Assembly (NCBI GenBank): GCA_021204735.1
Contig: JAJPYV010000100.1
Span: 1-7,586 of the forward strand
Length of the DNA: 7,586 bases
From: Prevotella sp.
Lineage (GTDB): Bacteria; Bacteroidota; Bacteroidia; Bacteroidales; Bacteroidaceae
Reading direction: 5' to 3'
In this document: positions 1-7,032 of the stretch, piece after piece
Layout of the letters: every line of letters starts with the position of its first letter
Numbering within the stretch: position 1 is the stretch's first letter
The notes under the pieces: model-generated
Database searches by the model: none
What the model was told of the DNA's origin: nothing
The model's input: the letters and a program-made list of their open reading frames with translations, nothing else
Translations under genes and position numbers: made by a program

Positions 1-55
<55 letters not shown>

Positions 56-58
<3 letters not shown>

Positions 59-919
59 GAACACGTTATTGTCAACGATGGCAGTACGGACAGTACAGGA
101 ATGATATGTGAGGAGTATGCCCGCCGATACCCTCACATCAAATACATTTCATTTTCAGAGAACCGAGGTACTAATGCGGGGCGTAATGCGGCGATAAATG
201 CGGCGACGGGAGATTGGATAATCATCCTCGACAGTGATGATTATTTCACAGATGACGCTATCCAAACGATACATCAAACCATTATCTCCCATCCCAATTT
301 CATGCATTATATGTTCGCCCCAGAAGATATGCTTCCCAAGTATGCTAATAGTTATTTGCTTAAAGGGAAGGAGATGAAAATACTTTCGTTTCCCGACTTT
401 CTTGGAGGGGCTGTGCGCGAGGGCTTTATCCACGTCATGAAACCTGAGGTGTTGTTGAAATATCCGTTCGACGAGTCAGTTCGAATCTACGAGGAAGTGT
501 TTTTCTTTAACTTTTATAAGGTTGCGAAGCGTATTCTGTTTGTAAAGAAGGTGGTTGTCATACGTGAGCGTAGTCGTTTGGATAGCGTAACAAGAGAGAC
601 TTTCCGGACTTCCAAACTCGCGATTGAACGGAACACTAAGTCGAGGGAACTTTGTCTGAACTGGTTTGAACAGGATTATGTGGCATTAGGCTTGATTGAT
701 GCACTGTGTAACGTGTATAATCGATTAGTGGACAACTATTTGTTACTTGGAAAGTATGACTTGGCTGCGAAGTATATAGGGAAACTGAAAGCGCGGGGAT
801 ATAAGTTGAAATTGTTGCATAAAATGGTGTTCGCTTTGCGTATCGGTTGGCTTTACAGAAATATGCTTAAACTATATTTGTCTGTGAAATACAAGATTAT
901 AAAACAGACATTGGACTAA
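56..919 (+). CDS. GT2-family glycosyltransferase, 5'-truncated by the poly-C tract
   Basis: This is an inverting glycosyltransferase of family GT2 (GT-A fold) that would transfer a sugar from a nucleotide-sugar donor to a lipid-linked glycan at the cytoplasmic membrane. The readable frame enters at about 56, upstream of the first ATG at 101. It encodes the core nucleotide-binding motif VNDGSTDST (bases 71-97), so 101 is not the true start. The NRGTNAGRNAA segment follows, then the metal-binding DSDD motif (230-241), then IYEEVFFF (EE at 491-496) at the place of the usual acceptor-side acidic ED motif. The C-terminal third is basic and hydrophobic (Lys/Leu-rich) and could associate with the membrane. 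About 287 residues are visible. The missing part is the initial beta strand with the usual P-x-Y-N motif, about 30 residues. Donor and acceptor sugars cannot be predicted. The frame ends with TAA at 917-919, inside a small dyad. Confidence 0.88.
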
Positions 920-925
920 ACCAAT
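910..925. repeat. Dyad copy 1 (ATTGG/CCAAT) across the GT2 stop codon
   Basis: ATTGG (910-914) and CCAAT (921-925) are perfect inverted 5-base arms around a 6-base centre that contains the GT2 stop codon. The 16-base unit closely matches the dyad at 1010-1026, with one mismatch and one single-base gap, and starts exactly 100 bases before it. By itself this stem is too short to call a terminator. It is listed because of the match to the second copy. Function unknown. Confidence 0.35.
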
Positions 926-1007
926 CCGAAGATTCCACTATGCGTTTCTGCCCGGTTAGGTAGAAATAGTAGGATGATGAAAGTTTGGCAGGAGATTAAA
1001 TAGAGTC

Positions 1008-1028
1008 AAATTGGAGCTAATCCAATTT
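1008..1028. repeat. Dyad copy 2: perfect 8-base inverted repeat in the GT2-GT32 spacer
   Basis: AAATTGGA (1008-1015) and TCCAATTT (1021-1028) form a perfect 8-base inverted repeat with a 5-base centre (GCTAA). It sits about 85 bases upstream of the GT32-FrhB start. The stem is AT-rich and no U-tract follows directly (the nearest T run, 1038-1042, is 10 bases away), so an intrinsic terminator is not supported. A protein-binding operator or a small RNA hairpin is possible. The rest of the 194-base spacer (920-1113) shows no gene and no convincing promoter. Confidence 0.5.
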
Positions 1029-1113
1029 AGATGCACTGTTTTTGCTTTATGTGCTTGTGTGGATGGTTTCCAATAATAGTTTGAGAGTCAATGAATAAAG
1101 AGCATAAAAACAC

Positions 1114-3192
1114 ATGATACCTAAGATTATTCATTATTGTTGGTTAAGTGACGAACCCATACCAGGCAAATTACAAAAGTGTATCGATAGTTGGAGGAAG
1201 TTCATGCCAACTTATCAAATAAAGAGGTGGTCTACCAAAAACTTCGACATACACAGTGTTCCTTTGGTTGAGCAAGCGTACAATGCTCGCAAGTGGGCTT
1301 TTGCGGCGGATTACATAAGGGTATATGCGCTCTATACTGAAGGGGGAGTCTATTTTGATTCTGATGTGATGTTGTATGGTAGCCTGGAACGATTGCTGGA
1401 TGCTGAGTTTGTTTCTGGAGTGGAATATCATCCGTCTTTCGAGGAAAAACAGAAAAATATAGATGAGAAAACGTTGGATAATGAATTTCGTAGGATATGT
1501 GAGACGAAAAAGGTTTATGGCATAGGGATACAAGCTGCAGTTCTTGCCTCGGTACAGAGACATCCTCTGATGAAAAAATGTATAGAATTCTATAAAGGAT
1601 ATACATTGGATAACTTGTTGGTAGAACATTTAACGGCACCTACTGTATTGGCTTATAATGCAGAAGAATGGGGGTACGCTTATAATGACTGTGAACAGAA
1701 TCTGGAATCTTCAATACATCTCTATCCTACGAAAATCATAAGTAATTATGATCAAAAAGGGAAAAACAGTGTCGTGGTACATTATTGTGCAGGGAGTTGG
1801 ACAAAAAAAACTATAAAAAGTCGCGTTACTAAAACTCTAAGTAAATATAAATTGTATAGGTTAATGAGAGATCCTGTTAAGAGAATATTAAATAAGAATG
1901 CGAAGATATTAAATATTCCCAATATAACATACACCCTGCGCCATGACTTATGCACTGGCTGTGGCGTATGCGAGGGGGCTTGCCCTGCGGGGGCGATAAA
2001 GACGGTGGTGAGGGACGGGCGTTTCCTGCCGGAGGTGGACGGCTCGCGGTGCAAGAACAAGACGGGGTGTCACCGCTGCCATGATGTCTGCCCTGGATTG
2101 GGCGTTGACCTGACGCGTATCGCAAGAGAGCGGTTCGCTGACGCTGGAATCAAGGAGGACCGTTTGGCGGGGCGCTACCTGAAGTGCTTCGCGGGACACA
2201 GCAACGAATATGAGATTCGCTACCATTGTGCCTCTGGCGGAATGGTGAGCCAGTTCTTGATATTCCTGCTGGAAAGGGGATATATTGACGGCGCGGTGGT
2301 AACGGCTTTTGATGCCAAGAATGAGCTTCTTGTGCGCTCGTACATCGCACGCACGAGGGAAGAGGTGCTCAACGGGAAGGGGAGCAAGTACGCTCCAGTC
2401 TCGTTGCATGGAGTGGCGCAAGAGATAAGGAAAGCGGAGGGGAGCAGATACGTTATAGTGGGTCTGCCCTGCCATATCCACGGATTCCGCAAGCTGGAGG
2501 CTGTAGACAAGAGGTTCAGGGAAAAGGTGGCAGGGTACTTCGGGATATATTGCTCATCGGGGAGGACGTTTTACCTGACCGAGCATGTGCTGAAGGAGAG
2601 AGGGATAAAGAAAGAGGAGCTGGAATATTTCGCTTACAGGGACGAGGGTTGCCTTGGCAGCATGGTAGCGAAAGGTATCAGGGCTACCAGCCTGAAACCT
2701 TTCCGCGTCGCGGAAAGGTATCAGAGCTACTACCACCCCCTGCGCTCCTTCTTCATCCCCCGCAGATGCCTGTTTTGCATAGACCATTACGCGGAGCTGG
2801 GAGATGTCTGTTTCGGGGACATACACATTGAGCCTTACAGCGCTGATAAGGTCGGGGTGAGCTCAATAGTCGTGCGCAAGCAGCGGTGGCTTGACTGGTT
2901 GGAGGAGGCCCGGACCAGCGGCAGCGTAACATTGGAGGAGATAGGCGTGGAGACGTTGAACGCCTCGCAAAAGATGGCTTACAAGAAGAAAGGGCGTAAC
3001 GCGGAGTTTGTGGCACTGAACAAGAAACTGGGCAGGGCTGTGCCGAAATACGACACGCCACTACCGAAGAAGACAGGCCTGAAAGCCTTGATGAATTACA
3101 TGCAGAACAGAGGGCAGCAGTTCCTCGGGCGACATAAGAGGCTGTGGTGGCTGGTCTCGATGTTGAAGAAGGACACCTCTAACTTGGAATAG
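1114..3192 (+). CDS. Fusion protein: GT32 glycosyltransferase + FrhB-like (F420 hydrogenase beta family) iron-sulfur/flavin domain
   Basis: This 692-residue cytoplasmic protein has two complete parts. Residues 1-~255 are a GT32 (OCH1-like, capsular polysaccharide type) glycosyltransferase: N-terminal IPKIIHYCW, SWRKFMP, AFAADYIRVYALY, the metal-binding GGVYFDSDV (D82, D84) and the closing HYCAGSWT (223-230). After a basic linker, residues ~271-645 are an F420-hydrogenase/dehydrogenase beta-subunit-like domain. It has cysteines 280, 283, 286 and 290 followed by Pro (classic [4Fe-4S]), then C313, C319, C322 and C326 (a second cluster), CASGGM (372-377), GLPCH (450-454), and RRCLFC (550-555) with CFGD (566-569). 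No stop or frame break separates the parts. ATG 1114 is chosen because the family's conserved N-terminus begins at residue 2. The start of an FrhB-only product could be Met251 (1864). Stand-alone FrhB-like proteins of polysaccharide loci are often next to pyruvyl transferases, as here. Substrate and electron donor are unknown; Bacteroidales are not known to use F420, so a flavin is the likely cofactor (inference). Confidence 0.9.
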   Translation: MIPKIIHYCWLSDEPIPGKLQKCIDSWRKFMPTYQIKRWSTKNFDIHSVPLVEQAYNARKWAFAADYIRVYALYTEGGVYFDSDVMLYGSLERLLDAEFVSGVEYHPSFEEKQKNIDEKTLDNEFRRICETKKVYGIGIQAAVLASVQRHPLMKKCIEFYKGYTLDNLLVEHLTAPTVLAYNAEEWGYAYNDCEQNLESSIHLYPTKIISNYDQKGKNSVVVHYCAGSWTKKTIKSRVTKTLSKYKLYRLMRDPVKRILNKNAKILNIPNITYTLRHDLCTGCGVCEGACPAGAIKTVVRDGRFLPEVDGSRCKNKTGCHRCHDVCPGLGVDLTRIARERFADAGIKEDRLAGRYLKCFAGHSNEYEIRYHCASGGMVSQFLIFLLERGYIDGAVVTAFDAKNELLVRSYIARTREEVLNGKGSKYAPVSLHGVAQEIRKAEGSRYVIVGLPCHIHGFRKLEAVDKRFREKVAGYFGIYCSSGRTFYLTEHVLKERGIKKEELEYFAYRDEGCLGSMVAKGIRATSLKPFRVAERYQSYYHPLRSFFIPRRCLFCIDHYAELGDVCFGDIHIEPYSADKVGVSSIVVRKQRWLDWLEEARTSGSVTLEEIGVETLNASQKMAYKKKGRNAEFVALNKKLGRAVPKYDTPLPKKTGLKALMNYMQNRGQQFLGRHKRLWWLVSMLKKDTSNLE
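1891..1945. other. Composition switch and domain junction inside the GT32-FrhB gene
   Basis: By hand count, lines 1801-1860 and 1861-1920 have 14 and 16 G+C of 60, while lines 1981-2040 and 2041-2100 have 41 and 37 of 60. The change occurs at about 1925, at the codons for residues ~268-275, exactly between the end of the GT32 domain and the first iron-sulfur cysteine (C280). Codon choice changes with it (AAA/AAT/ATA-rich before, GGG/GCG/CTG-rich after). I infer a recombination joint between two formerly separate genes. An assembly chimera is the alternative. Confidence 0.65.
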
Positions 3193-3197
3193 GAAGA

Positions 3198-4397
3198 ATG
3201 GTTGACAAGAAAATCGGATATGTTATGGCCTACAGGGAAGGGCATAACAACTACGGCACGTCGCTTCAAGGGTATGCCCTGTTGAAGACAATGCGGCAAC
3301 AGGGATGCCAGGTGGAGATTATCTTGTACGAAAAGCGTCTTTCACTTGTCCAGAAGGCGAGATTCGCTGTAAACGCCATCCGCGCAGGTGAATGGAGGAA
3401 TATCCTTTTGCGGGTGAACAGACAAAAGGTGCTGAAGAAATATCCGCATTACGGGGAAGGCATAAGGAAGCGCACGGAAGCCGTGAATGGCTATAAGGAG
3501 AAGAAGCTGATGCCATATTTCCACAAATATGTGGGTTATAAGGCTTTGCACGAGGGCTCGAAAAGTTATTCCGCAGTGGTTGTGGGCAGTGACCAGGTGT
3601 GGACTCCGATGAGTTTGCCCAACAAGTATTTTAATCTGCTGTTCGTGGACGACGAGGTTCCCAAAGTAGCCTACGCTTCCAGTTTCGGAGTATCTGATAT
3701 CCCCAAGTTCCAGAGGAAAGCCACTGGTGCCTATTTAGACAGATTCTCGGCCATTGGCGTGAGGGAGCAGAGAGGGAAAGAAATAGTTGACAGCCTCTCA
3801 CGCCGGACAGCGCAGGTGGTAGCGGACCCGACCTTGCTGCTCACCCGTGAGGAATGGGCGCGGGAAATACAGAATGCAAAGCCGGGAGAAGCGGAGCCTT
3901 ATATATTCTGCTACTTCCTCGGCACCAACCAGGAGGCACGTCGCGCGGCAAATGAACTGAAAAGGCAGACGGGCTATAAGATGATTGCGATACGCCACAT
4001 GGACGAATATGTGGCGGAGGACGAGAGTTTCGGCGACGAGGCGCCGTATGATGTGGACCCGGATGACTTCGTGAAATACATCAGCGAGGCGGCATACGTG
4101 TGCACAGACTCGTTCCATTGTACGGTGTTCTCCATTATCTTCCACAGGAGCTTCATGACTTTTTACCGCTTCGCGCAGACAAGCAAAACGGGAAGGAACT
4201 CACGCATCGACTCCTTGTTCTGCGTGTTGGGCATAAGCGCTGAGCATCTTTTTAACGGTGGCGACATCCTCTCTAAGATAAATTCACAACTAGACTGGGA
4301 TGTGATAGACAAGAACTTAAGCGCGATGCGTTCTGCAAGTCTCTCATTCCTTAAAGATGCCTTGGCAGGGAAAGGAATAAGGAACTTGTGTACTTAG
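3198..4397 (+). CDS. Polysaccharide pyruvyl transferase family protein
   Basis: The 399-residue product belongs to the polysaccharide pyruvyl transferase family (CsaB/WcaK type, GT-B-like fold). Members typically transfer a pyruvate ketal from phosphoenolpyruvate to a sugar of an exopolysaccharide or cell-wall polymer. Visible motifs are NYGTSLQGYAL (18-28), VVVGSDQVW (127-135), YASSFG (159-164), GVREQRG (187-193), ADPTLLL (209-215), TDSFHCTVFS (303-312, the C-terminal His-bearing signature) and SRIDSLF (335-341). Length is normal and the gene looks intact. There is no signal peptide, so a cytoplasmic protein is expected. ATG 3198 lies 5 bases after the fusion gene's stop, and a GGAAG-type ribosome-binding sequence overlaps that stop, indicating co-transcription and probable translational coupling. 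Its GC-rich codon use matches the FrhB half of the upstream gene, not the GT32 half, so the two probably arrived together. GC falls again in the last ~50 codons. The acceptor sugar is not predictable. Confidence 0.9.
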   Translation: MVDKKIGYVMAYREGHNNYGTSLQGYALLKTMRQQGCQVEIILYEKRLSLVQKARFAVNAIRAGEWRNILLRVNRQKVLKKYPHYGEGIRKRTEAVNGYKEKKLMPYFHKYVGYKALHEGSKSYSAVVVGSDQVWTPMSLPNKYFNLLFVDDEVPKVAYASSFGVSDIPKFQRKATGAYLDRFSAIGVREQRGKEIVDSLSRRTAQVVADPTLLLTREEWAREIQNAKPGEAEPYIFCYFLGTNQEARRAANELKRQTGYKMIAIRHMDEYVAEDESFGDEAPYDVDPDDFVKYISEAAYVCTDSFHCTVFSIIFHRSFMTFYRFAQTSKTGRNSRIDSLFCVLGISAEHLFNGGDILSKINSQLDWDVIDKNLSAMRSASLSFLKDALAGKGIRNLCT

Positions 4398-4399
4398 GG

Positions 4400-4416
4400 A
4401 TGAGTATCTGAAATTG
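4400..4416 (+). other. Ambiguous start region of the KAP NTPase gene: out-of-frame ATG and in-frame TTG
   Basis: The KAP frame opens after a stop at 4378-4380 and has no in-frame ATG until about 4693, which lies downstream of its hydrophobic N-terminus. The usable in-frame starts are TTG 4414 or TTG 4417. An ATG at 4400, two bases after the pyruvyl transferase stop, is in another frame and closes after three codons (TGA 4409-4411). One extra base between 4403 and 4409 would put this ATG in frame with the KAP protein. Either a TTG start or a one-base deletion (sequencing error or mutation) explains this. Confidence 0.5.
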
Positions 4417-6753
4417 TTGTCTGGTCTGCGGGAGAAAGTTTTGGAGCCATTAGGGGATATAATACAACAGCATCCTTGCATAAATGTTCCGCTGTTCCTG
4501 TTCTTTTTGTGGGTGATTTATTGGGTATGGAAGCGAACCAAGCAATTCAATGCCTATATATCATTGCTGTATGTGGTGTTTGCCATAGAGATATGTCGCA
4601 CTCCGTGTGGCGAGTTTGTTCCTTTCTCTTGTTTCAGTTGCTTTTGTTTCAGTTGGAAATGGTTACTTCTCGTTTTCTTAGTCGCTCTCTCTATGATTGA
4701 GATATGTAGGCTGATAGAAGCATTAAGGAAATATAATAAGAGCTACAGAGGATTGAAGGAGGGGCACACTGGCTTCGGAATGCGGACTAAGGATGAAGAG
4801 TTGTTAGAGGTGGGGTATGGTAATTATGCTGAGGTGATGTTGCCACTGTTGGCGTCAACTGATTTGGGTGAGGAAAGTTTTGCGGTTGGGGTGACTGGAC
4901 CATGGGGAAGCGGGAAGACCACATTCTTGCAAAGCATGAAGGCGAAGATGGGAGAGAACTTTATGGTGGTAGAGTTCACTCCATGGTATAGCGACACAGC
5001 GGAGTCTTTGGTGCGGGATTTTTTTATGTGCTTGGACTCGAAGTTAGGCTCAATGAATGTAAAAGCGGATTTCTCTCGCTATCTGGCTGTCTTGCAGGAC
5101 TATGACACGTCTGGCACGCTGAGGATCTTGAACAAACTCGCAACCTTCCGCACTACCATTGAAGACGAGAAAAGAAAGATAGAAGAGCGGCTGGCGTTGA
5201 TACGCAGGAAGGTGGTTATAATGATAGATGACACCGACAGGATGGGGAAAGAAGAATTGATGGAATTGCTTAAGCTGATACGCCTGACCGCCAATTTCAA
5301 GAATGTGATTTTCATGGTTGCGTATGACAAAGAATATGTGTTGCGGAGAATGAAGGACTCCGAAATAGAGAATGGTACAGAATACCTGAAAAAGATATTC
5401 CCGCTTGAAATCACTTTGCCATACGTGGAGAACTCTGTACTGCCACAACTGTTTGTGCAAGAAATGAACAGGTGCGGATTTGAAAAGGCGTTTGTGGATG
5501 AAACGGAGAAACAGTTGCGAGAGAAGAATGTTCATGGGAATCCGTTACTCTTTCAATATGTCAAGACCTTCAGAGATATAAAGAATTTTGTCAACTCTTT
5601 GTTGGTTGGCTATAAGTTGATAGAAAGCAGCTCTGTTAAGGGTGAATATTCATATAAGGATTTCTTCTGGATGGAGGTAATACATACATATTTACCAGAC
5701 ATATATGACAAGTTATTGAATGATCGCCGATTATTATTGAACATTGATTCGAAGAATACGAATGGAGGGCAGATGTTAGTGTACAGAGCGCTGCCTGACG
5801 ATAAGGATAACCAGAATGATAATACAAAACGAATTCTTCTAATTCTGTTCGGAGAGGACAACAAGGATGACAAATCAATTAGAAGACTCAACAATTACTA
5901 TAAATACTTCACATATAGGCTGCCTACAAATGTGATTTCCAATGCCGAGTTTCTGGATTTCCTAAGATTAAATAAAGAGGAGGATCGCAGGGCTAATATA
6001 AACAAGTATAGTGAAGAACAAAAGATAGAATCGTTTTTTTACCATTTCGCAGAATTTAATTTAGGCAAATGTGAGGAAAAGCAACAAGTCCAGAATTTCA
6101 TGTGGGTAGTTATCGAAATGGCGGAGTATTCCTCTCCATATATATCCATGGAAACTTTATTCAAAAGCAGTATGGCCGCCAATAGCTTAAAATTAATTGA
6201 TGCTTCTTATGTGTATAGGCTGATTGAGGAGCATTTAAAAGAAAAAGACTTTGACTCTTTCGACGCATGGAACAGGCTGTTAGCTTCTATTTTTTCCTAT
6301 GCAATAAGCGTTGATGGTAAGAAGCTGGAGAAATACAGATCTATTTTGAGCGATACACAAATAGAAGAACTGGCAAACCTAAATTGTGATAACTATTTAG
6401 AGTATATTGGTCCTCAATTGCCAGATATCTCGGAGGTATGGATAGAAGATAGTGATATAAAAGCATTTGTAAAGGGCGCTTATGTGAATCTATATGGAGA
6501 GCCATATAAGTGGTCTGATAATTCAAAGAATCTGGTTTTTAACAGCTTGGTTAAACATTATTCCGCACAGAAGGAAAAGAATGACAGAAAACATTTCATC
6601 GCTCCTTATGAGGAGGCAAAACATATGGGCTTAGAACCAAAAGCAATGGAGCGTTTGAAAAAAGAAATAAAGACTTTGTTCGGGAGTGATGAAAAGTTAG
6701 AAGAGTTTATTGACAAATGTTTTGTTAAGCCAGATGAGGAGGGAAAGAAGTGA
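4414..6753 (+). CDS. Membrane-anchored KAP-family P-loop NTPase
   Basis: About 779 residues if TTG 4414 is used. The N-terminus has hydrophobic stretches at ~24-39, ~47-60 and ~82-97, probably two or three membrane helices, with a Cys-rich linker (C61, C65, C73, C76, C78). The KAP ATPase domain follows. Walker A is GPWGSGKT (162-169). Next come FTPWYSDTAESLV (188-200), a charged, probably coiled helix (~249-266) and Walker B VVIMIDDTDR (267-276), matching the family's hhhhDDxDR. NVIFMVAYDKEYV (297-309) and YLKKIFPLEITLPYV (324-338) follow, all typical of KAP NTPases. The ~400-residue C-terminal part is charged and I do not recognise it. KAP proteins (Kidins220, the F-plasmid phage-exclusion protein PifA) are usually membrane-linked ATPases of signalling or defence. 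The gene begins 16 bases after the pyruvyl transferase stop, so it is probably in the same operon, although its codon use is more AT-rich. A role in polysaccharide assembly and a passenger defence role are both open. Confidence 0.85.
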   Translation: MLSGLREKVLEPLGDIIQQHPCINVPLFLFFLWVIYWVWKRTKQFNAYISLLYVVFAIEICRTPCGEFVPFSCFSCFCFSWKWLLLVFLVALSMIEICRLIEALRKYNKSYRGLKEGHTGFGMRTKDEELLEVGYGNYAEVMLPLLASTDLGEESFAVGVTGPWGSGKTTFLQSMKAKMGENFMVVEFTPWYSDTAESLVRDFFMCLDSKLGSMNVKADFSRYLAVLQDYDTSGTLRILNKLATFRTTIEDEKRKIEERLALIRRKVVIMIDDTDRMGKEELMELLKLIRLTANFKNVIFMVAYDKEYVLRRMKDSEIENGTEYLKKIFPLEITLPYVENSVLPQLFVQEMNRCGFEKAFVDETEKQLREKNVHGNPLLFQYVKTFRDIKNFVNSLLVGYKLIESSSVKGEYSYKDFFWMEVIHTYLPDIYDKLLNDRRLLLNIDSKNTNGGQMLVYRALPDDKDNQNDNTKRILLILFGEDNKDDKSIRRLNNYYKYFTYRLPTNVISNAEFLDFLRLNKEEDRRANINKYSEEQKIESFFYHFAEFNLGKCEEKQQVQNFMWVVIEMAEYSSPYISMETLFKSSMAANSLKLIDASYVYRLIEEHLKEKDFDSFDAWNRLLASIFSYAISVDGKKLEKYRSILSDTQIEELANLNCDNYLEYIGPQLPDISEVWIEDSDIKAFVKGAYVNLYGEPYKWSDNSKNLVFNSLVKHYSAQKEKNDRKHFIAPYEEAKHMGLEPKAMERLKKEIKTLFGSDEKLEEFIDKCFVKPDEEGKK

Positions 6754-7032
6754 GATGGGGCGGTCTGGAGATATGAAGGAAAGTTTTGAGGGATTGGAGC
6801 TATCCTTAAAAGCAAGGAATTGTTGTTGATTCGTGGCAGCTCTGCTTTTATAGCGTTTGGCTTATGTCAAAGAGATATTCAGCAATAGTTTCATATTAAT
6901 AATGGCGGTGGCTTACCAATATCGCAGGGAATATTATTTCTGTATATATAGCAACGGCATACTATGATAAGAGCAGGACTGCTATCTGCGCATTGCGGAT
7001 TCGGCTATTAATTCCTTATATAAATAAAGCGA
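6754..7032. other. Non-coding spacer between the KAP and GT4 genes
   Basis: This spacer of 279 bases has many stops in all forward frames and no recognisable gene. The KAP frame ends with TGA at 6751-6753. A 24-codon frame from ATG 6755 to TGA 6829 follows a purine-rich GGAGGGAAAG stretch, but that stretch lies within KAP coding sequence and the peptide resembles nothing I know. The 8-base arms TAAAAGCA (6807-6814) and TGCTTTTA (6843-6850) are complementary but 28 bases apart, with no U-tract, so a terminator is weak. No clean Bacteroidales promoter (TTTG, about 20 bases, TAnnTTTG) was found. A fresh promoter for the GT4 gene is possible given the spacer length but is not shown. Confidence 0.6.
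6793..6805. repeat. Partial third copy of the spacer motif
   Basis: ATTGGAGCTATCC matches ATTGGAGCTAATCC of the dyad at 1010-1023 with a single one-base gap, including a 10-base exact run. The right-hand CCAAT arm is lost here (CCTTA). It is located in the only other substantial spacer of the window, again upstream of a glycosyltransferase gene. Function unknown; it could be coincidence or a diverged shared element. Confidence 0.35.

Noticed and set aside
1055..1083. Possible Bacteroidales promoter: TTG (1055-1057), 19 bases, TAGTTTG (1077-1083), upstream of the GT32-FrhB start
   Set aside because: The -7 box is one base short of TAnnTTTG and the -33 box is only TTG; such partial matches are common in AT-rich spacers, so it is not listed as a feature.
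1948..2481. Long minus-strand open frame opposite the FrhB domain (177 codons)
   Set aside because: It is a GC-rich shadow of the FrhB coding sequence: no family motif, and the + strand frame has all the conserved cysteines and domain signatures.
4476..4700. Alternative + frame of 74 codons over the KAP N-terminus
   Set aside because: It ends after the hydrophobic region without joining the KAP domain; the 4414 frame gives plausible membrane helices continuous with Walker A.
6755..6829. Short frame of 24 codons after the KAP gene, preceded by a GGAGGGAAAG stretch
   Set aside because: The apparent ribosome-binding stretch is the Glu-Glu-Gly-Lys-Lys coding end of KAP, and the peptide has no recognisable features.
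6807..6850. Complementary 8-base arms TAAAAGCA/TGCTTTTA, possibly a terminator, with GAGCT/AGCTC arms arranged in pseudoknot order
   Set aside because: The loop is 28 bases, the stem is AT-rich, no U-tract follows, and the two stems abut with no linker base, which is sterically poor; an 8-base match is expected fairly often in a spacer this size.
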